A DNA stretch of 36,798 nt. Source: an uncultured Anaerolineaceae bacterium (GTDB taxonomy: Bacteria; Chloroflexota; Anaerolineae; Promineifilales; Promineifilaceae). The stretch spans positions 1 through 36,798 of the forward strand of contig CALBTC010000452.1 in the NCBI GenBank assembly GCA_937967805.1, written 5' to 3'. The notes under the pieces are model-generated. The model searched no databases, had not been told where the DNA came from, and saw only the letters and a program-made list of their open reading frames with translations. A program made the position numbers and the translations under genes. Below, piece by piece: positions 15,507-24,094 of this stretch; the stretch's first letter is position 1; every line of letters starts with the position of its first letter.

Positions 15507-16379
15507 TTAACAATCCCAATCAACATATGGCCTTTCAGATTTGCAAATATCAATAAGTTCATTGACACGATGTTGATGTTCAACTGCTAAAAGTAAGGAA
15601 ATGACTTTCCCAGTCTTTTCTGGCCCCTCCAGTATCTCGAAATCGATCCCTAGATCGTAACAAATCGTTCTGAGGTCATTCAATGAAAAGCGAGTGTTTA
15701 ACTCGTTGCGTAAAAATCTGCGACATTCTATTGGTATTTGACCTTGCTCCATATGGATTTTGCGACTAGGAAAAGTAAGCTCCTTTCGAATTTCATCGAG
15801 TTCTTTACGAATCCTATTCCTTTGATCCTTATCGTCTTTTGGAATATATGCATCGAATTCTATCCAAAGGTTTGCAAACATTTTAGGCAGAGCATCATAT
15901 CTTTCAACCCAGTCGATAATATTATTCAGATCCTTAACTGGGTCCTGTTCGAAACGACTACGACGTACCCGCAAGTTTTTGGGAAGCAATCTATAGCGAA
16001 CTTTTGGTAATTCTTTCATCTCAGGAATTTGCATGATTAGCTCAATCAACCGTTGATATGGTTTGCTTTGGCCTTCAGTAAGCAACTTAATCGGCTGTTT
16101 GGCCTTGCTGGATTCCGATGAGTGTAATGAGATTTTTTGAGGTTGCTTTATTGGTTGTGGTTCAACTAATTCTTTTACAGATTCTTGCTGCTCTAGCTGT
16201 TGGGGTTTCACCAAAGATGAATTAACTTCTTCCGTTGGAGGTAGTAATTTTTTCGTTTCTTTGTTAATGATTTCATACTTGAGCAACAGTTCATGTTCAG
16301 GAAACAAAAGGATACATAATGTACCACTTTCAGCATCCTTGCCGAGTGAAATATGATATTTTGCATCACTATCATCCAT
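15507..16379 (-). CDS. Effector-associated-domain protein (EAD7-like C-terminus), putative conflict system adaptor
   Basis: A 290-residue protein with no signal peptide. Residues 1-50 form a small beta-rich segment, and 50-105 are Pro/Gln/Lys-rich and likely disordered. Residues about 108-180 (RLIELIMQIPEMKELPKVRY and on) resemble the helical effector-associated domains described in bacterial conflict systems (EAD1/EAD2-like pattern: LIxLIxxxP, then a spaced D-x-N-I-I). Residues about 219-288 match EAD7: FLRNELNTRFSLNDLRTICY, DLGIDFEILEG, then RVNELIDICKSERPYVDW. EADs are death-fold-like adaptors that pair sensors with effectors by like-with-like contact. It is the last gene of a three-gene operon and has low GC compared with its surroundings. 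The assignment is by pattern recognition only. Confidence 0.65.
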   Translation of the reverse strand: MDDSDAKYHISLGKDAESGTLCILLFPEHELLLKYEIINKETKKLLPPTEEVNSSLVKPQQLEQQESVKELVEPQPIKQPQKISLHSSESSKAKQPIKLLTEGQSKPYQRLIELIMQIPEMKELPKVRYRLLPKNLRVRRSRFEQDPVKDLNNIIDWVERYDALPKMFANLWIEFDAYIPKDDKDQRNRIRKELDEIRKELTFPSRKIHMEQGQIPIECRRFLRNELNTRFSLNDLRTICYDLGIDFEILEGPEKTGKVISLLLAVEHQHRVNELIDICKSERPYVDWDC

Positions 16380-16450
16380 TAATTCTATACCTAACGTTGA
16401 CTTAGACTTGTCAGTCTAACGCCAATTTCTATTGATTAACCAAATTTTGG

Positions 16451-16666
16451 CTACTTCTTTTCGTCTTTGCTCTTTTTTTGACCGAAAAATGATCTGTCTC
16501 TTTTCTTCTTATTGCCGTTGGTTGGATCACCAGGGCGTGGAAGATTTCTCCCCGGCTTTCCATGGACTTTATGAAATCTCCAGTATTCATTTTTATACTC
16601 AGGGCTTCGGTGTCCTTTGTCTTTCTTGATTTCTTCTAACTTTTTTTCCCAATCTGATTTGTTCAT
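16451..16666 (-). CDS. Small basic protein of unknown function
   Basis: A 71-residue, strongly charged protein: MNKSDWEKKLEEIKKDKG at the start, then an aromatic-basic middle (EYWRFHKVHGKPGRN) and a lysine-rich tail. Nothing resembling a known domain was recognised. It is probably real because a strong SD (GGAGGG) lies 4 bases before the ATG and its start overlaps the stop of the 804-residue gene (ATGA coupling). It is followed 71 bases later by the EAD7-like gene. It may bind nucleic acid or act as a linker or inhibitor within the operon; this is speculation from charge and position. Confidence 0.65.
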   Translation of the reverse strand: MNKSDWEKKLEEIKKDKGHRSPEYKNEYWRFHKVHGKPGRNLPRPGDPTNGNKKKRDRSFFGQKKSKDEKK

Positions 16667-19077
16667 TTAACCCTCCATTTGAGTTGATCAGATATATACT
16701 TTTCCAAAAAACAGCCTCTTCTCTGGCACTGTCCAGGACATTTTTGTTTATGAAGGAGTTCTTTGGTCTCGTGTTCGTTTTTCAAAAGCAGTTCAGCCAT
16801 ATACCGAAGACGGAAGTGGCTACGCCAATCCGGACTTTCTGTTTCCAGCAGCCTTTCTTCTATGATGCGTGTATGGCGTTCGTCGTAATCAAGACCTCCT
16901 GTACTTTTTTCAACTATTGCCAAATCGACACTAGTAGCGATGAGGAATACGCGAACGGCACAGCGCAGGTTAAAGGTACGGCCAATATAATCTAAATATT
17001 CAAAGCCTTCACGGTAACGCGAATCAAAGCGCGGCGGGAATTTATTAAAGAATCTGCCCGTTTCCCGGTCAAAAAGACCGGTACCCTCTTCTAGCAATAA
17101 AATTCGGCGGGCTGTGGTAGAAGACCGTATCTCACGGTCCAGTTTCTCCAAAAATGTAAGCTCCATCCAGGTAGCAAAGCCCTCATTAACGATGATGGCA
17201 CTATCCTTGATTAAATCCAGTAAAGGATCGTTTGGCCGGTAGCGTTCCATAAGAGCAATCTGTTTGCCCAAACGTGTTTGCGAATAAAAAAAGCCGTGGC
17301 CGTATTTTTCATGTAGCAAATAGGCGGCAATGTTCTGCTTAAGTTGAATTTCGCCGCTCTCATTGGAACGCAAAAGATTGTATTCCAGGTAGCGGCGGTC
17401 GGTTATGTGAAGCTTTGCCAGATGGCTGGCCAGATCAGGATCATAAGGAATAAAAGCGCCCCGATTGGGTAAATAAGTGGGTACAAAATATTCCAGAATA
17501 ATGTCTAGAAGGGCCGGGTTAAACCATTGTTCGCGACGGGCAGCCGCCAACATCCCAGAAACGCGAACGGCCGCTTCCCCGGCATACAATTTCTGCACAA
17601 ACTCATCCGTGGGTAAAATCTCAAACGGCTGCTTTCTGACGCTGTCGTCACTCAAGATCGGGTCTACCTGGCGCAACCGTTCGGCAATCTCTGCATCCAA
17701 TGGATAAACATATGCGGCATAGATTTCATCCAACTGATAACCCGGCGAACCATTCACCTTGACTAAAACAGAAAGCGACTGATCTCCCTCTTTAAAGCCC
17801 AGCGTGATCTGGTGCTCACCCGGTTTTGTGGCTTCAAGATGCCACCGGTCAATCCCATGCCCGGGCTGATGCCCGCTTTCAACCAACCCGCCTTCAACTC
17901 TTAGCTGTAATTTCTTTTTGGGCGGTGAAGAAACACCGGTCCAATGAAACACACCTTCGACCGTGAAACTGTCACCTGTCTGAAAGGTTGTTTTCAAATT
18001 GCCTTCCTGATCTTTCATTTGCAATGTAAAGTAGCCTGGTGCCAGGCAAACTAGCGGCGGAAATTGATCGAAATGGACAGGTTCCTCGCCCTCTTTTTCC
18101 AGCACAAGTCGCAGCTCCTGGTCGCCCAATTTTGTTGGCTCTAGCTGCCACTGAATGGATGCTGTCTTTCTCGGAGGTAGAGCATAGTTGTGGTGAACGG
18201 ATCGATCAATTTGTGCACCTGCATCTGAATCCAAAATCCACTTTACCGTAAGCCGCTCATCTGCAGAATTATTGAGAAACTCCAACGTGACAGTTGCCGT
18301 CTGTCCCCAAGCAACCGATGACGGAACGGACAACGTTTTGATTTCGACGTTGTTCGCTGCCGTCAGCCAGGCAAGCGTGTTTCTAAGCAGATGCTGATTA
18401 TCGTCTTCGGAAAAATGGTCATTTGAGAGCCAATCCGCGTCGCCGATTGCGGCCACACGGCCGTCTCCCACAGTCGCACAAGCCATCACAGGTTCCTGCG
18501 TGGCCTTCGTCAGGGCAATAGGCGAAGCCCCGTTGAGCAAAGACAGCGAGGCAATATGCCCCACGCGAACACGGGAAACATTCCCGGTCACACTATGCGG
18601 CCGAAACGTTTGCAAGTAGGTAGGGCGAACGTTGAGATATTCTTGGAATTTCAGGCCAGCCATGGCAGCCATTTCATTGAGAGACCTGGGCGGGTTCAGC
18701 ATCGTGGCTGCGTTCGTGACTAGCAGCAAAGCGCCGCCGTTGGTCACAAACTGACTCACAGCTTCAATCTCAACAGCATCAAAAACATATTCAGGTACGC
18801 CGATGACCAAAATATCGGTCTCTTGAAGGTGTTCATGCACAACTTCTTCAGTTGTGAACTGAATGTTGTAGCCTTCTTCTTGCAGCAGTTGGTAGAACAA
18901 GGAGAGCGGGGGAGATTCGGCCGTTTCTTCGGCAGCGTAAAAGTGAACAGGTTCAGCCTGAGCAAAAAGAATGTTCCTGGTTGCCATGCTCACTTCCCTA
19001 ATCCTATTGAGTAGCACTACTTCTGGATGTGTGGCAATAAGAAAAACTAGGCCGGCACCCTCTTTTATCCGGACCAT
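16663..19077 (-). CDS. Large protein with GATase-like domain, Ig-like domains and atypical gluzincin-like metallopeptidase domain
   Basis: 804 residues from ATG 19077; ATG 18987 (774 residues) has a better SD (AGGGA) and is a serious alternative. In order: a DUF4350/GATase1-like domain (about 32-265: TDILVIGVPEYVFDAVEIEA, then NGGALLLVTNA and GDGRVAAIGDADWLSND); two beta-sandwich, CARDB-like regions (about 268-365 and 370-475); then a helical region with HEKYGH (H589, E590, H594) and NEGFATW (E632). Gluzincins use HExxH plus a downstream Glu in NEGxA. Here the spacing is HExxxH, so catalysis is uncertain. The C-terminus has CPGQCQRRGC. No signal peptide is seen. It heads an operon ending in an EAD7-like protein and could be the effector. 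Confidence 0.7.
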   Translation of the reverse strand: MVRIKEGAGLVFLIATHPEVVLLNRIREVSMATRNILFAQAEPVHFYAAEETAESPPLSLFYQLLQEEGYNIQFTTEEVVHEHLQETDILVIGVPEYVFDAVEIEAVSQFVTNGGALLLVTNAATMLNPPRSLNEMAAMAGLKFQEYLNVRPTYLQTFRPHSVTGNVSRVRVGHIASLSLLNGASPIALTKATQEPVMACATVGDGRVAAIGDADWLSNDHFSEDDNQHLLRNTLAWLTAANNVEIKTLSVPSSVAWGQTATVTLEFLNNSADERLTVKWILDSDAGAQIDRSVHHNYALPPRKTASIQWQLEPTKLGDQELRLVLEKEGEEPVHFDQFPPLVCLAPGYFTLQMKDQEGNLKTTFQTGDSFTVEGVFHWTGVSSPPKKKLQLRVEGGLVESGHQPGHGIDRWHLEATKPGEHQITLGFKEGDQSLSVLVKVNGSPGYQLDEIYAAYVYPLDAEIAERLRQVDPILSDDSVRKQPFEILPTDEFVQKLYAGEAAVRVSGMLAAARREQWFNPALLDIILEYFVPTYLPNRGAFIPYDPDLASHLAKLHITDRRYLEYNLLRSNESGEIQLKQNIAAYLLHEKYGHGFFYSQTRLGKQIALMERYRPNDPLLDLIKDSAIIVNEGFATWMELTFLEKLDREIRSSTTARRILLLEEGTGLFDRETGRFFNKFPPRFDSRYREGFEYLDYIGRTFNLRCAVRVFLIATSVDLAIVEKSTGGLDYDERHTRIIEERLLETESPDWRSHFRLRYMAELLLKNEHETKELLHKQKCPGQCQRRGCFLEKYISDQLKWRVK

Positions 19078-19097
19078 AGTTACATAATGTACAGCAC

Positions 19098-19125
19098 ATT
19101 ATAAACAAAAAAGGTGAAAACTCAA
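19098..19125 (-). promoter_or_regulatory. Promoter of the metallopeptidase-EAD operon
   Basis: Minus strand: TTGAGT (19125-19120), 16-base spacer, TATAAT (19103-19098). The predicted start lies about 14 bases before ATG 19077 and 104 bases before ATG 18987. Confidence 0.6.
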
Positions 19126-19180
19126 TACCCATCCGGTCAAAAGTTACAGAACAGTTTGATTAGCCTTTCCTTTATTTGTT

Positions 19181-19209
19181 TTGACTTAAAGACCCCGCCT
19201 CGTTAGAAT
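19181..19209 (+). promoter_or_regulatory. Sigma70-type promoter for plsX
   Basis: TTGACT (19181-19186), 17-base spacer, TAGAAT (19204-19209). The predicted start lies about 28 bases before the plsX ATG. Confidence 0.72.
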
Positions 19210-19243
19210 CCGCCAACACCCTCAAGGAAGCGAGAAGGATTAC

Positions 19244-20242
19244 ATGAAGATTGTTGTTGACGCCATGGGAAGTGATGATCATCCGGGACCGGACGTAGCC
19301 GGGGCGGTGCAGGCTGCCCGCGAATCTGGCGACACCGTCATTTTGGTCGGTGACAAAGCCAAAATTGAGGCAGAGTTGGCAACCCAAAATACAGCCACAC
19401 TTTCGCTGGAAATTGTTCACGCCGATGACGCCATCACAATGGAGGACAAGCCATCCCAGGTCGTAAAAAACAAGCCGAACTCATCGATGCACACAGGCCT
19501 ATCGCTGGTGAAAAACGGCGACGCCGACGCCTTTGTTTCGGCGGGCAACACCGGGGCCATTTTGGCCGTGGCCATGCTGCGCCAATCGGGCCTGGGGCGC
19601 ATTCCGGGCATTAAACGGCCGGCGCTGGGCGTTATCTTCCCCACTAAACACCGCCCCATGCTCATCGACAACGGGGCCAATGCTGACTGCCGCCCGGAGT
19701 ATCTGCTGCAATTTGGGCTGATGGGCAGCCTGTACGTGGAGCGGGTGCTCAAAATTGAAACTCCCCGCGTGGCGCTGCTCTCCAACGGAGAAGAAGAGGG
19801 CAAGGGCAACGAGCTCATCAAGGAAACGATTCCTCTGCTGGCAGCCAGCGGCTTAAACTACATCGGCAATATCGAACCCAAAGAATTTATGAACGGGGCC
19901 GCCGACGTGGGGGTGACGGATGGCTTTACCGGGAACTTGATTATGAAAACGGCCGAATCCGTCGCCGGCTACATGTCCAACCTCATTCGCGATGAGATGA
20001 TGGCCAATCCCATCTCCATTGTGGGCGGCCTGCTGACACGCTCGGCATTTAGGCGCGTGCGCAGCCATCTGGACCCGGATGAGGTAGGTGGTGCGCCACT
20101 GTTGGGCGTGAACGGGGTTGTTATTGTTGCCCACGGCCGTTCCAACGCGTACGCCATCAAGCAAGCCATCGGGCAAGCCCGGCGCGTTGTGGAAAACCAG
20201 GTCGTCGAGGCGATCACATCCGGTATTGCCAGTGATCAGTAG
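19244..20242 (+). CDS. plsX: Phosphate acyltransferase PlsX
   Basis: A 332-residue PlsX. Family marks are the start MKIVVDAMGSDDHPGPDV, the stretch DAFVSAGNTGAILAVAMLR, then LIDNGANADCRPEYLLQF and GVTDGFTGNLIMKTAESVA. PlsX turns acyl-ACP and phosphate into acyl-phosphate, the donor for PlsY in phosphatidic acid synthesis, and acts as a peripheral membrane enzyme. The SD AAGGA is close to the ATG. It is followed by fabF in the same direction after a 101-base repeat-filled gap, a common fatty-acid/phospholipid neighbourhood, though fabD, fabG and acpP are not here. Full length, no defects seen. Confidence 0.96.
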   Translation: MKIVVDAMGSDDHPGPDVAGAVQAARESGDTVILVGDKAKIEAELATQNTATLSLEIVHADDAITMEDKPSQVVKNKPNSSMHTGLSLVKNGDADAFVSAGNTGAILAVAMLRQSGLGRIPGIKRPALGVIFPTKHRPMLIDNGANADCRPEYLLQFGLMGSLYVERVLKIETPRVALLSNGEEEGKGNELIKETIPLLAASGLNYIGNIEPKEFMNGAADVGVTDGFTGNLIMKTAESVAGYMSNLIRDEMMANPISIVGGLLTRSAFRRVRSHLDPDEVGGAPLLGVNGVVIVAHGRSNAYAIKQAIGQARRVVENQVVEAITSGIASDQ

Positions 20243-20245
20243 ACC

Positions 20246-20327
20246 GGTGAACGGTAATCGGTAAACAGTATTCAGTTTTTGCCGTTCACCAATTACGGAT
20301 TACCGACCACCGATTACGGAATACCGA
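20246..20327. repeat. Short-period intergenic repeat (ACCGATTACC family), second copy
   Basis: GGTGAACGG (20246-20254) pairs with CCGTTCACC (20282-20290), and CGGTAATCGG words face CCGATTACGG and TACCGACCACCG. The same word set occurs at 3461-3515. Confidence 0.65.
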
Positions 20328-20343
20328 AAACAAGCAGGTACGA

Positions 20344-21618
20344 ATGAACAACCATTTTCTAGATGCCAAAGGAAGACCCCGCATTGTCATTACGGGCATG
20401 GGAGTGATGAGTCCGTTGGGACACACGACAGAAGCGAGCTGGGATAGTTTGTTAAACGGCCGTTCCGGTATCGGTCCCATCACCAACTTCGACGCCTCTA
20501 ACTTTCCCTGTCGCATAGCCGGTGAAGTCAAAAACTTTGTAGCCAAAAAATATATGGATTTCAAAGAAGCCCGGCGCATGTCTCGCGCCTCTCAGCTGGC
20601 CGTGGCCGCCGCACGCATGGCCCTGGAAGATGCCGGTCTGCCCGAACCGGTGCCCAACGCCGAGCGCGTGGGCACCCTGGTGGGCACCGGCGTCGGTGGC
20701 TTTGAAGTGGCCGATGAAAACTTGAAAATTTTGCGCAGCCAGGGGTTTAACCGGGTCAGCCCCTTTGCCATGACCGGCTTCTTGCCCAACATGCCCAGCC
20801 ATCATGTCAGCCTGCTGGCCAAGGCATTGGGACCGATCAGCACGGTAACGGCCGCTTGCGCTACCGGCACCCAGGCGATTGGCGAGGCAATGGAGCACAT
20901 TCGCAGCGGCCGGGCCGACATGATGATCACCGGCGGGGTTGAAGGACTCATTCACGAAGCGGCTATTGCCGGGTTTGGCGCCATGCGCGCGCTTTCCACC
21001 GGTTTCAACGACGCGCCGGAGAAGGCCAGTCGTCCTTTTGATAAGGACCGGGATGGGTTTGTTCTCAGTGAAGGCGCCGGCGTGCTTATTATCGAGCGGC
21101 TGGACCATGCGCTGGCCCGCCAGGCCCACATCTATGCCGAGCTGAAAGGGTACGCCGTTTCAGCCGATGCGTATCACGTGGCCCAACCGGATCCGGAAGT
21201 GGCCGGCGCCGTACGCGCCATGCAGTGGACGCTGCAAGATGCCTGCTTACAGTCGGATGCGATAAACTATATCAATGCACACGGCACTTCGACCCCGGTG
21301 AACGATTCAGCCGAAACGTTTGCCGTGAAGTCGGTTTTTGGCGAACGGGCCTATGAACTGGCCATCAGCAGCAGCAAATCGGTGCTGGGGCACGCTATGG
21401 GCGGCGCCGGCGCCATTGAAGCTATCTTTACCGCGTTGGCCTTGAACCGGTGCACGATTCCACCCACCTGGAATTATGAAACGCCAGACCCGGAGTGCGA
21501 CCTGGATTACGTGACCGACGGTCCCCGATCTGCGCCATTGCAGCTTGCCATGTCCAATTCATTTGGATTAGGCGGTCAAAATGCGTGTTTGATTTTAGAA
21601 AGGTATGATACAAATTAA
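20344..21618 (+). CDS. fabF: 3-oxoacyl-ACP synthase II (KAS II)
   Basis: A 424-residue condensing enzyme. The catalytic triad is present: C172 in VTAACATGTQAI, H313 in INAHGTSTPVND and H350 in SVLGHAMGGAGAIE. The start VITGMGVMSPLGH and the end SNSFGLGGQNACLIL are typical of FabF/KAS II. It condenses malonyl-ACP with acyl-ACP during chain elongation in the cytoplasm. It sits downstream of plsX and 6 bases upstream of a NERD-like gene, so an operon is likely. Length is near the usual 410-415, with a slightly longer N-terminus. FabB is the less likely alternative. Confidence 0.95.
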   Translation: MNNHFLDAKGRPRIVITGMGVMSPLGHTTEASWDSLLNGRSGIGPITNFDASNFPCRIAGEVKNFVAKKYMDFKEARRMSRASQLAVAAARMALEDAGLPEPVPNAERVGTLVGTGVGGFEVADENLKILRSQGFNRVSPFAMTGFLPNMPSHHVSLLAKALGPISTVTAACATGTQAIGEAMEHIRSGRADMMITGGVEGLIHEAAIAGFGAMRALSTGFNDAPEKASRPFDKDRDGFVLSEGAGVLIIERLDHALARQAHIYAELKGYAVSADAYHVAQPDPEVAGAVRAMQWTLQDACLQSDAINYINAHGTSTPVNDSAETFAVKSVFGERAYELAISSSKSVLGHAMGGAGAIEAIFTALALNRCTIPPTWNYETPDPECDLDYVTDGPRSAPLQLAMSNSFGLGGQNACLILERYDTN

Positions 21619-21624
21619 ATTGTT

Positions 21625-22362
21625 ATGGTTATTTTAAGAGACGATCAACGAATTGCTCGCCTGAAGCGCATCAGCCAGATCACCAGTTTTGTGGGGATGG
21701 GCGTGCTGCTGGTGGGTTTGTTATTAGTTTTTCTGCCGAACACGGCGAATATGTTCTTCTATCAGCTGGTCGCTTTGTTTGTCGGCTGGATGCTGTCGCA
21801 GATTGGTATTTATTTGGGCCATCGTTACCTGCGCGATCCGCGCCCGGATGAGGTGTTGGATGATGTACTGAAGAAGGTGGCACGAGACGGCCGTATCTAC
21901 CATTACCTCCTCCCAGCCCCCCACGTCCTGCTCATCCCAACCGGGATCATCGTCTTTATCCCCAAATACCAATCGGGGGATATCTCTGTTGATGGGGACA
22001 AGTGGAAACAGAGTGGCCTGGGGCTGCGCCGCTTTTTTGGCCAGGAGCGATTAGGCAATCCTACCCGAGAAGCGATGCTAAACGTGGAAGCCGTAGCCAG
22101 CTACCTGAACAAAAATGCCCCTTCCGTAGAAGAAGTGCCGATTGGAGCCCTGATTGTGTTCACCAACAAGGGCAACAAAAACCTGGACCTGAAAAAATCT
22201 TCCGTCCCGGCCATGCATTTCACCAAAGTAAAAGGGTATTTGCGCCAGCAAAAAGGGCAAACTCCAATGTCTGATGAGGTCTTTGCCGCCGTTCAAGCAG
22301 CATTCGACAAAAAAGCCAGCCATTTGCTCGATGAAAACCCGGACCCGGTAGAAACGGTGTAA
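21625..22362 (+). CDS. Membrane protein with NERD-like domain
   Basis: A 245-residue protein. Two membrane segments lie at about 20-37 and 43-65 (VGMGVLLVGLLLVFLP and LVALFVGWMLSQIGIYLG). They are followed by a soluble domain with RIYHYLLPAPHVLLIPTGII, VFIPKYQSGDISVDGDKW and VPIGALIVFTNKGN. This pattern resembles NERD (nuclease-related) domains of membrane proteins common in Chloroflexota. In such proteins the restriction-like core is D/E...QxK; here the acidic and KYQ residues are visible, but activity is uncertain. Only 6 bases separate it from fabF, so it is probably cotranscribed. Function unknown. Confidence 0.65.
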   Translation: MVILRDDQRIARLKRISQITSFVGMGVLLVGLLLVFLPNTANMFFYQLVALFVGWMLSQIGIYLGHRYLRDPRPDEVLDDVLKKVARDGRIYHYLLPAPHVLLIPTGIIVFIPKYQSGDISVDGDKWKQSGLGLRRFFGQERLGNPTREAMLNVEAVASYLNKNAPSVEEVPIGALIVFTNKGNKNLDLKKSSVPAMHFTKVKGYLRQQKGQTPMSDEVFAAVQAAFDKKASHLLDENPDPVETV

Positions 22363-22378
22363 GGAGCCCTTTTTCTGT

Positions 22379-23065
22379 ATGGAGATTGCCCCGAACGTCC
22401 ATTGGCTGGAAGCCGGCAGCAGCAACGTTTATCTCATTGTGGAGCCGCCCAATATTGTGCTGGTTGATGCCGGCATGCCCAGGCGGGAAAAAGCGATCTT
22501 CGAACTGTTGGGCAATTTGGGTCACCAACCACCAGAACTAACGCATATTTTGGTCACCCATGCCGATATGGATCATGTAGGCAGCCTGGCAGCGTTATAC
22601 AAAGCTTCCGGGGCGCAAATAAAGGCGGGGGCTGCTTCGGTACAGTTGATTGCTCAGGGGAAGTCTCCCAAGCACATGCCGGTCATCGTGCAATGGCTGC
22701 TTGATACGTTTGTAAAATATGGTGCCGTGAGCAAAGAGAAAATCGCAATTTTTGAAGATGGGGATACCTTGCCTTTTTTGGGTGGCTTGCAGGTGCTGGC
22801 TACGCCGGGACACACGTTGGACCATTTTTCGTTTTTTAGTCCCACGGCAGGGGTATTGTTTGCCGGTGATGCGCTGAACACGCGAGACGGCCGTATCAAC
22901 CTCACCCCGCCCCGCATTACGGCCGATAAAACGGCCGCGCGCCAGTCCGGCATTCGTCTGTTGGAGCTCTCTCCAGCCGTCATTGCCTGCGGGCACGGCA
23001 CCCCTTCCACCAACCACACGTCAGATGATTTGATGCACGTCTTCAACACGCTCCGACAAGAATGA
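22379..23065 (+). CDS. MBL-fold metallo-hydrolase
   Basis: A 228-residue metallo-beta-lactamase-fold protein. The metal motif is H61-A-D63-M-D65-H66 (ILVTHADMDHVGS), where Asp stands at the position of the second His in HxHxDH. Further ligands are seen in TPGHTLDHFSFF, LFAGDAL and IACGHGTP. The family hydrolyses thioesters, lactones, nucleic acids or other esters using two metals; the substrate is not evident. Cytoplasmic, as there is no signal peptide. It lies 16 bases after the NERD-like gene and 8 bases before phoU, so it belongs to the same unit. The SD AAGGAG is about 13 bases from the ATG. Confidence 0.87.
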   Translation: MEIAPNVHWLEAGSSNVYLIVEPPNIVLVDAGMPRREKAIFELLGNLGHQPPELTHILVTHADMDHVGSLAALYKASGAQIKAGAASVQLIAQGKSPKHMPVIVQWLLDTFVKYGAVSKEKIAIFEDGDTLPFLGGLQVLATPGHTLDHFSFFSPTAGVLFAGDALNTRDGRINLTPPRITADKTAARQSGIRLLELSPAVIACGHGTPSTNHTSDDLMHVFNTLRQE

Positions 23066-23073
23066 GGTGAAAC

Positions 23074-23745
23074 ATGTCACAAACAAGTCGCACCATCCTG
23101 GATCAAGAGCTCAATCAACTCAAAGATAACATCATTCGCCTGTCCAGTGCCGCCATTGAAAGCATCGACAAAGCAATGACCACCTTACAAACTCGTGATG
23201 TCGTCCAGGCAAACCAGGTCGTTGCTAATGATGAAGCTATTAATCAGCTGCGCTACGATATTGAAGAAAAAGCCCTGCTCATCCTGGCTACTCAGGCTCC
23301 CACTGCCTCAGATTTACGGGCTGTTATTGCCGCCATTCATCTGGCAGTAGAGCTTGAGCGCATCGGCGACCACGCCTCTGGTATCGCCCGGTTAGTCGAA
23401 CGCATGGAAGATGAAGATGAAATAGACACGCTCTACAAGCTGCCTAAAATGGCCAAACGCGCCAGTGAAATGCTCCAACAAGGGATTGATGCCTATATCC
23501 AACGGGATCCGCAGCTTGCCCTGGAAATGATCAAGCGGGATGACAAAATAGATAGACAGTACAATAAATTATTCCGAGAAGCGATTAAAGAAATGAAAGA
23601 CGATGACTATATCCGCCGCGCCACTTTTCTTCTGTGGGTGGGGCATAACCTGGAGCGAATTGGTGACCGGGCCACTAACATTGCCGAGCGTGTCATCTTT
23701 ATGTGTACAGGTGAGTTTGTCGAAACACCAACCACCATCGATTGA
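23074..23745 (+). CDS. phoU: PhoU-family phosphate signalling protein
   Basis: A 223-residue all-helical protein with two PhoU repeats, about 15-105 and 120-210. The metal-site motifs appear as HLAVELERIGDHASGIARL in the first repeat and WVGHNLERIGDRATNIAERV in the second, both the expected ExxxD pattern. PhoU proteins damp phosphate uptake by acting on the Pst transporter and the PhoR kinase. No pst genes are in the window; the regulator and kinase at 1902-4196 are far away and not obviously linked. The SD is weak (AATGAGGTG), and the gene lies 8 bases after the MBL gene. Confidence 0.93.
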   Translation: MSQTSRTILDQELNQLKDNIIRLSSAAIESIDKAMTTLQTRDVVQANQVVANDEAINQLRYDIEEKALLILATQAPTASDLRAVIAAIHLAVELERIGDHASGIARLVERMEDEDEIDTLYKLPKMAKRASEMLQQGIDAYIQRDPQLALEMIKRDDKIDRQYNKLFREAIKEMKDDDYIRRATFLLWVGHNLERIGDRATNIAERVIFMCTGEFVETPTTID

Positions 23746-23934
23746 CCACTTTTTTCAGCAAGCATAAAAACAAAAATCACGACACGCAGAGCAAAGTTGA
23801 CAACAACCCACAATGCCAATAGAATTTTGAACCACTGAACCCGACTATGTGCACATCACCGCAAACATGTTGGAAGAGGAGGTGATAGCTGCCCAGCAAT
23901 CAACCAAAATTTGAGCTGAAACAGTCTCAACGAA

Positions 23935-23970
23935 AACGCAGGTAAGTTTGTCGCTTGCGTTAGTTTTTTT
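23935..23970 (+). terminator. Possible intrinsic terminator downstream of phoU
   Basis: AACGCA (23935-23940) pairs with TGCGTT (23956-23961), followed after AG by seven Ts. The stem is short. The gap 23746-24094 otherwise shows an SD-like GGAGGTGAT with only a 15-codon frame, a widely spaced 9-base inverted repeat (CTGTTTACC/GGTAAACAG) and no gene. Confidence 0.45.
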
Positions 23971-24094
23971 GTTGTTCAAGTAGCTGTTTACCGGCAAGGC
24001 TTCATCCAGGGCAAAGATACTGTGATTACGACCTGATTCAAGCATGTGGTAAACAGGTACAAAACCCATAATTTTCCGTAAGGAGGAGAATTAC

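Noticed and set aside
23863..23910. 15-codon frame (MLEEEVIAAQQSTKI) before livJ
   Set aside because: It has no SD of its own and no promoter recognised. The GGAGGTGAT within it has no proper start downstream.
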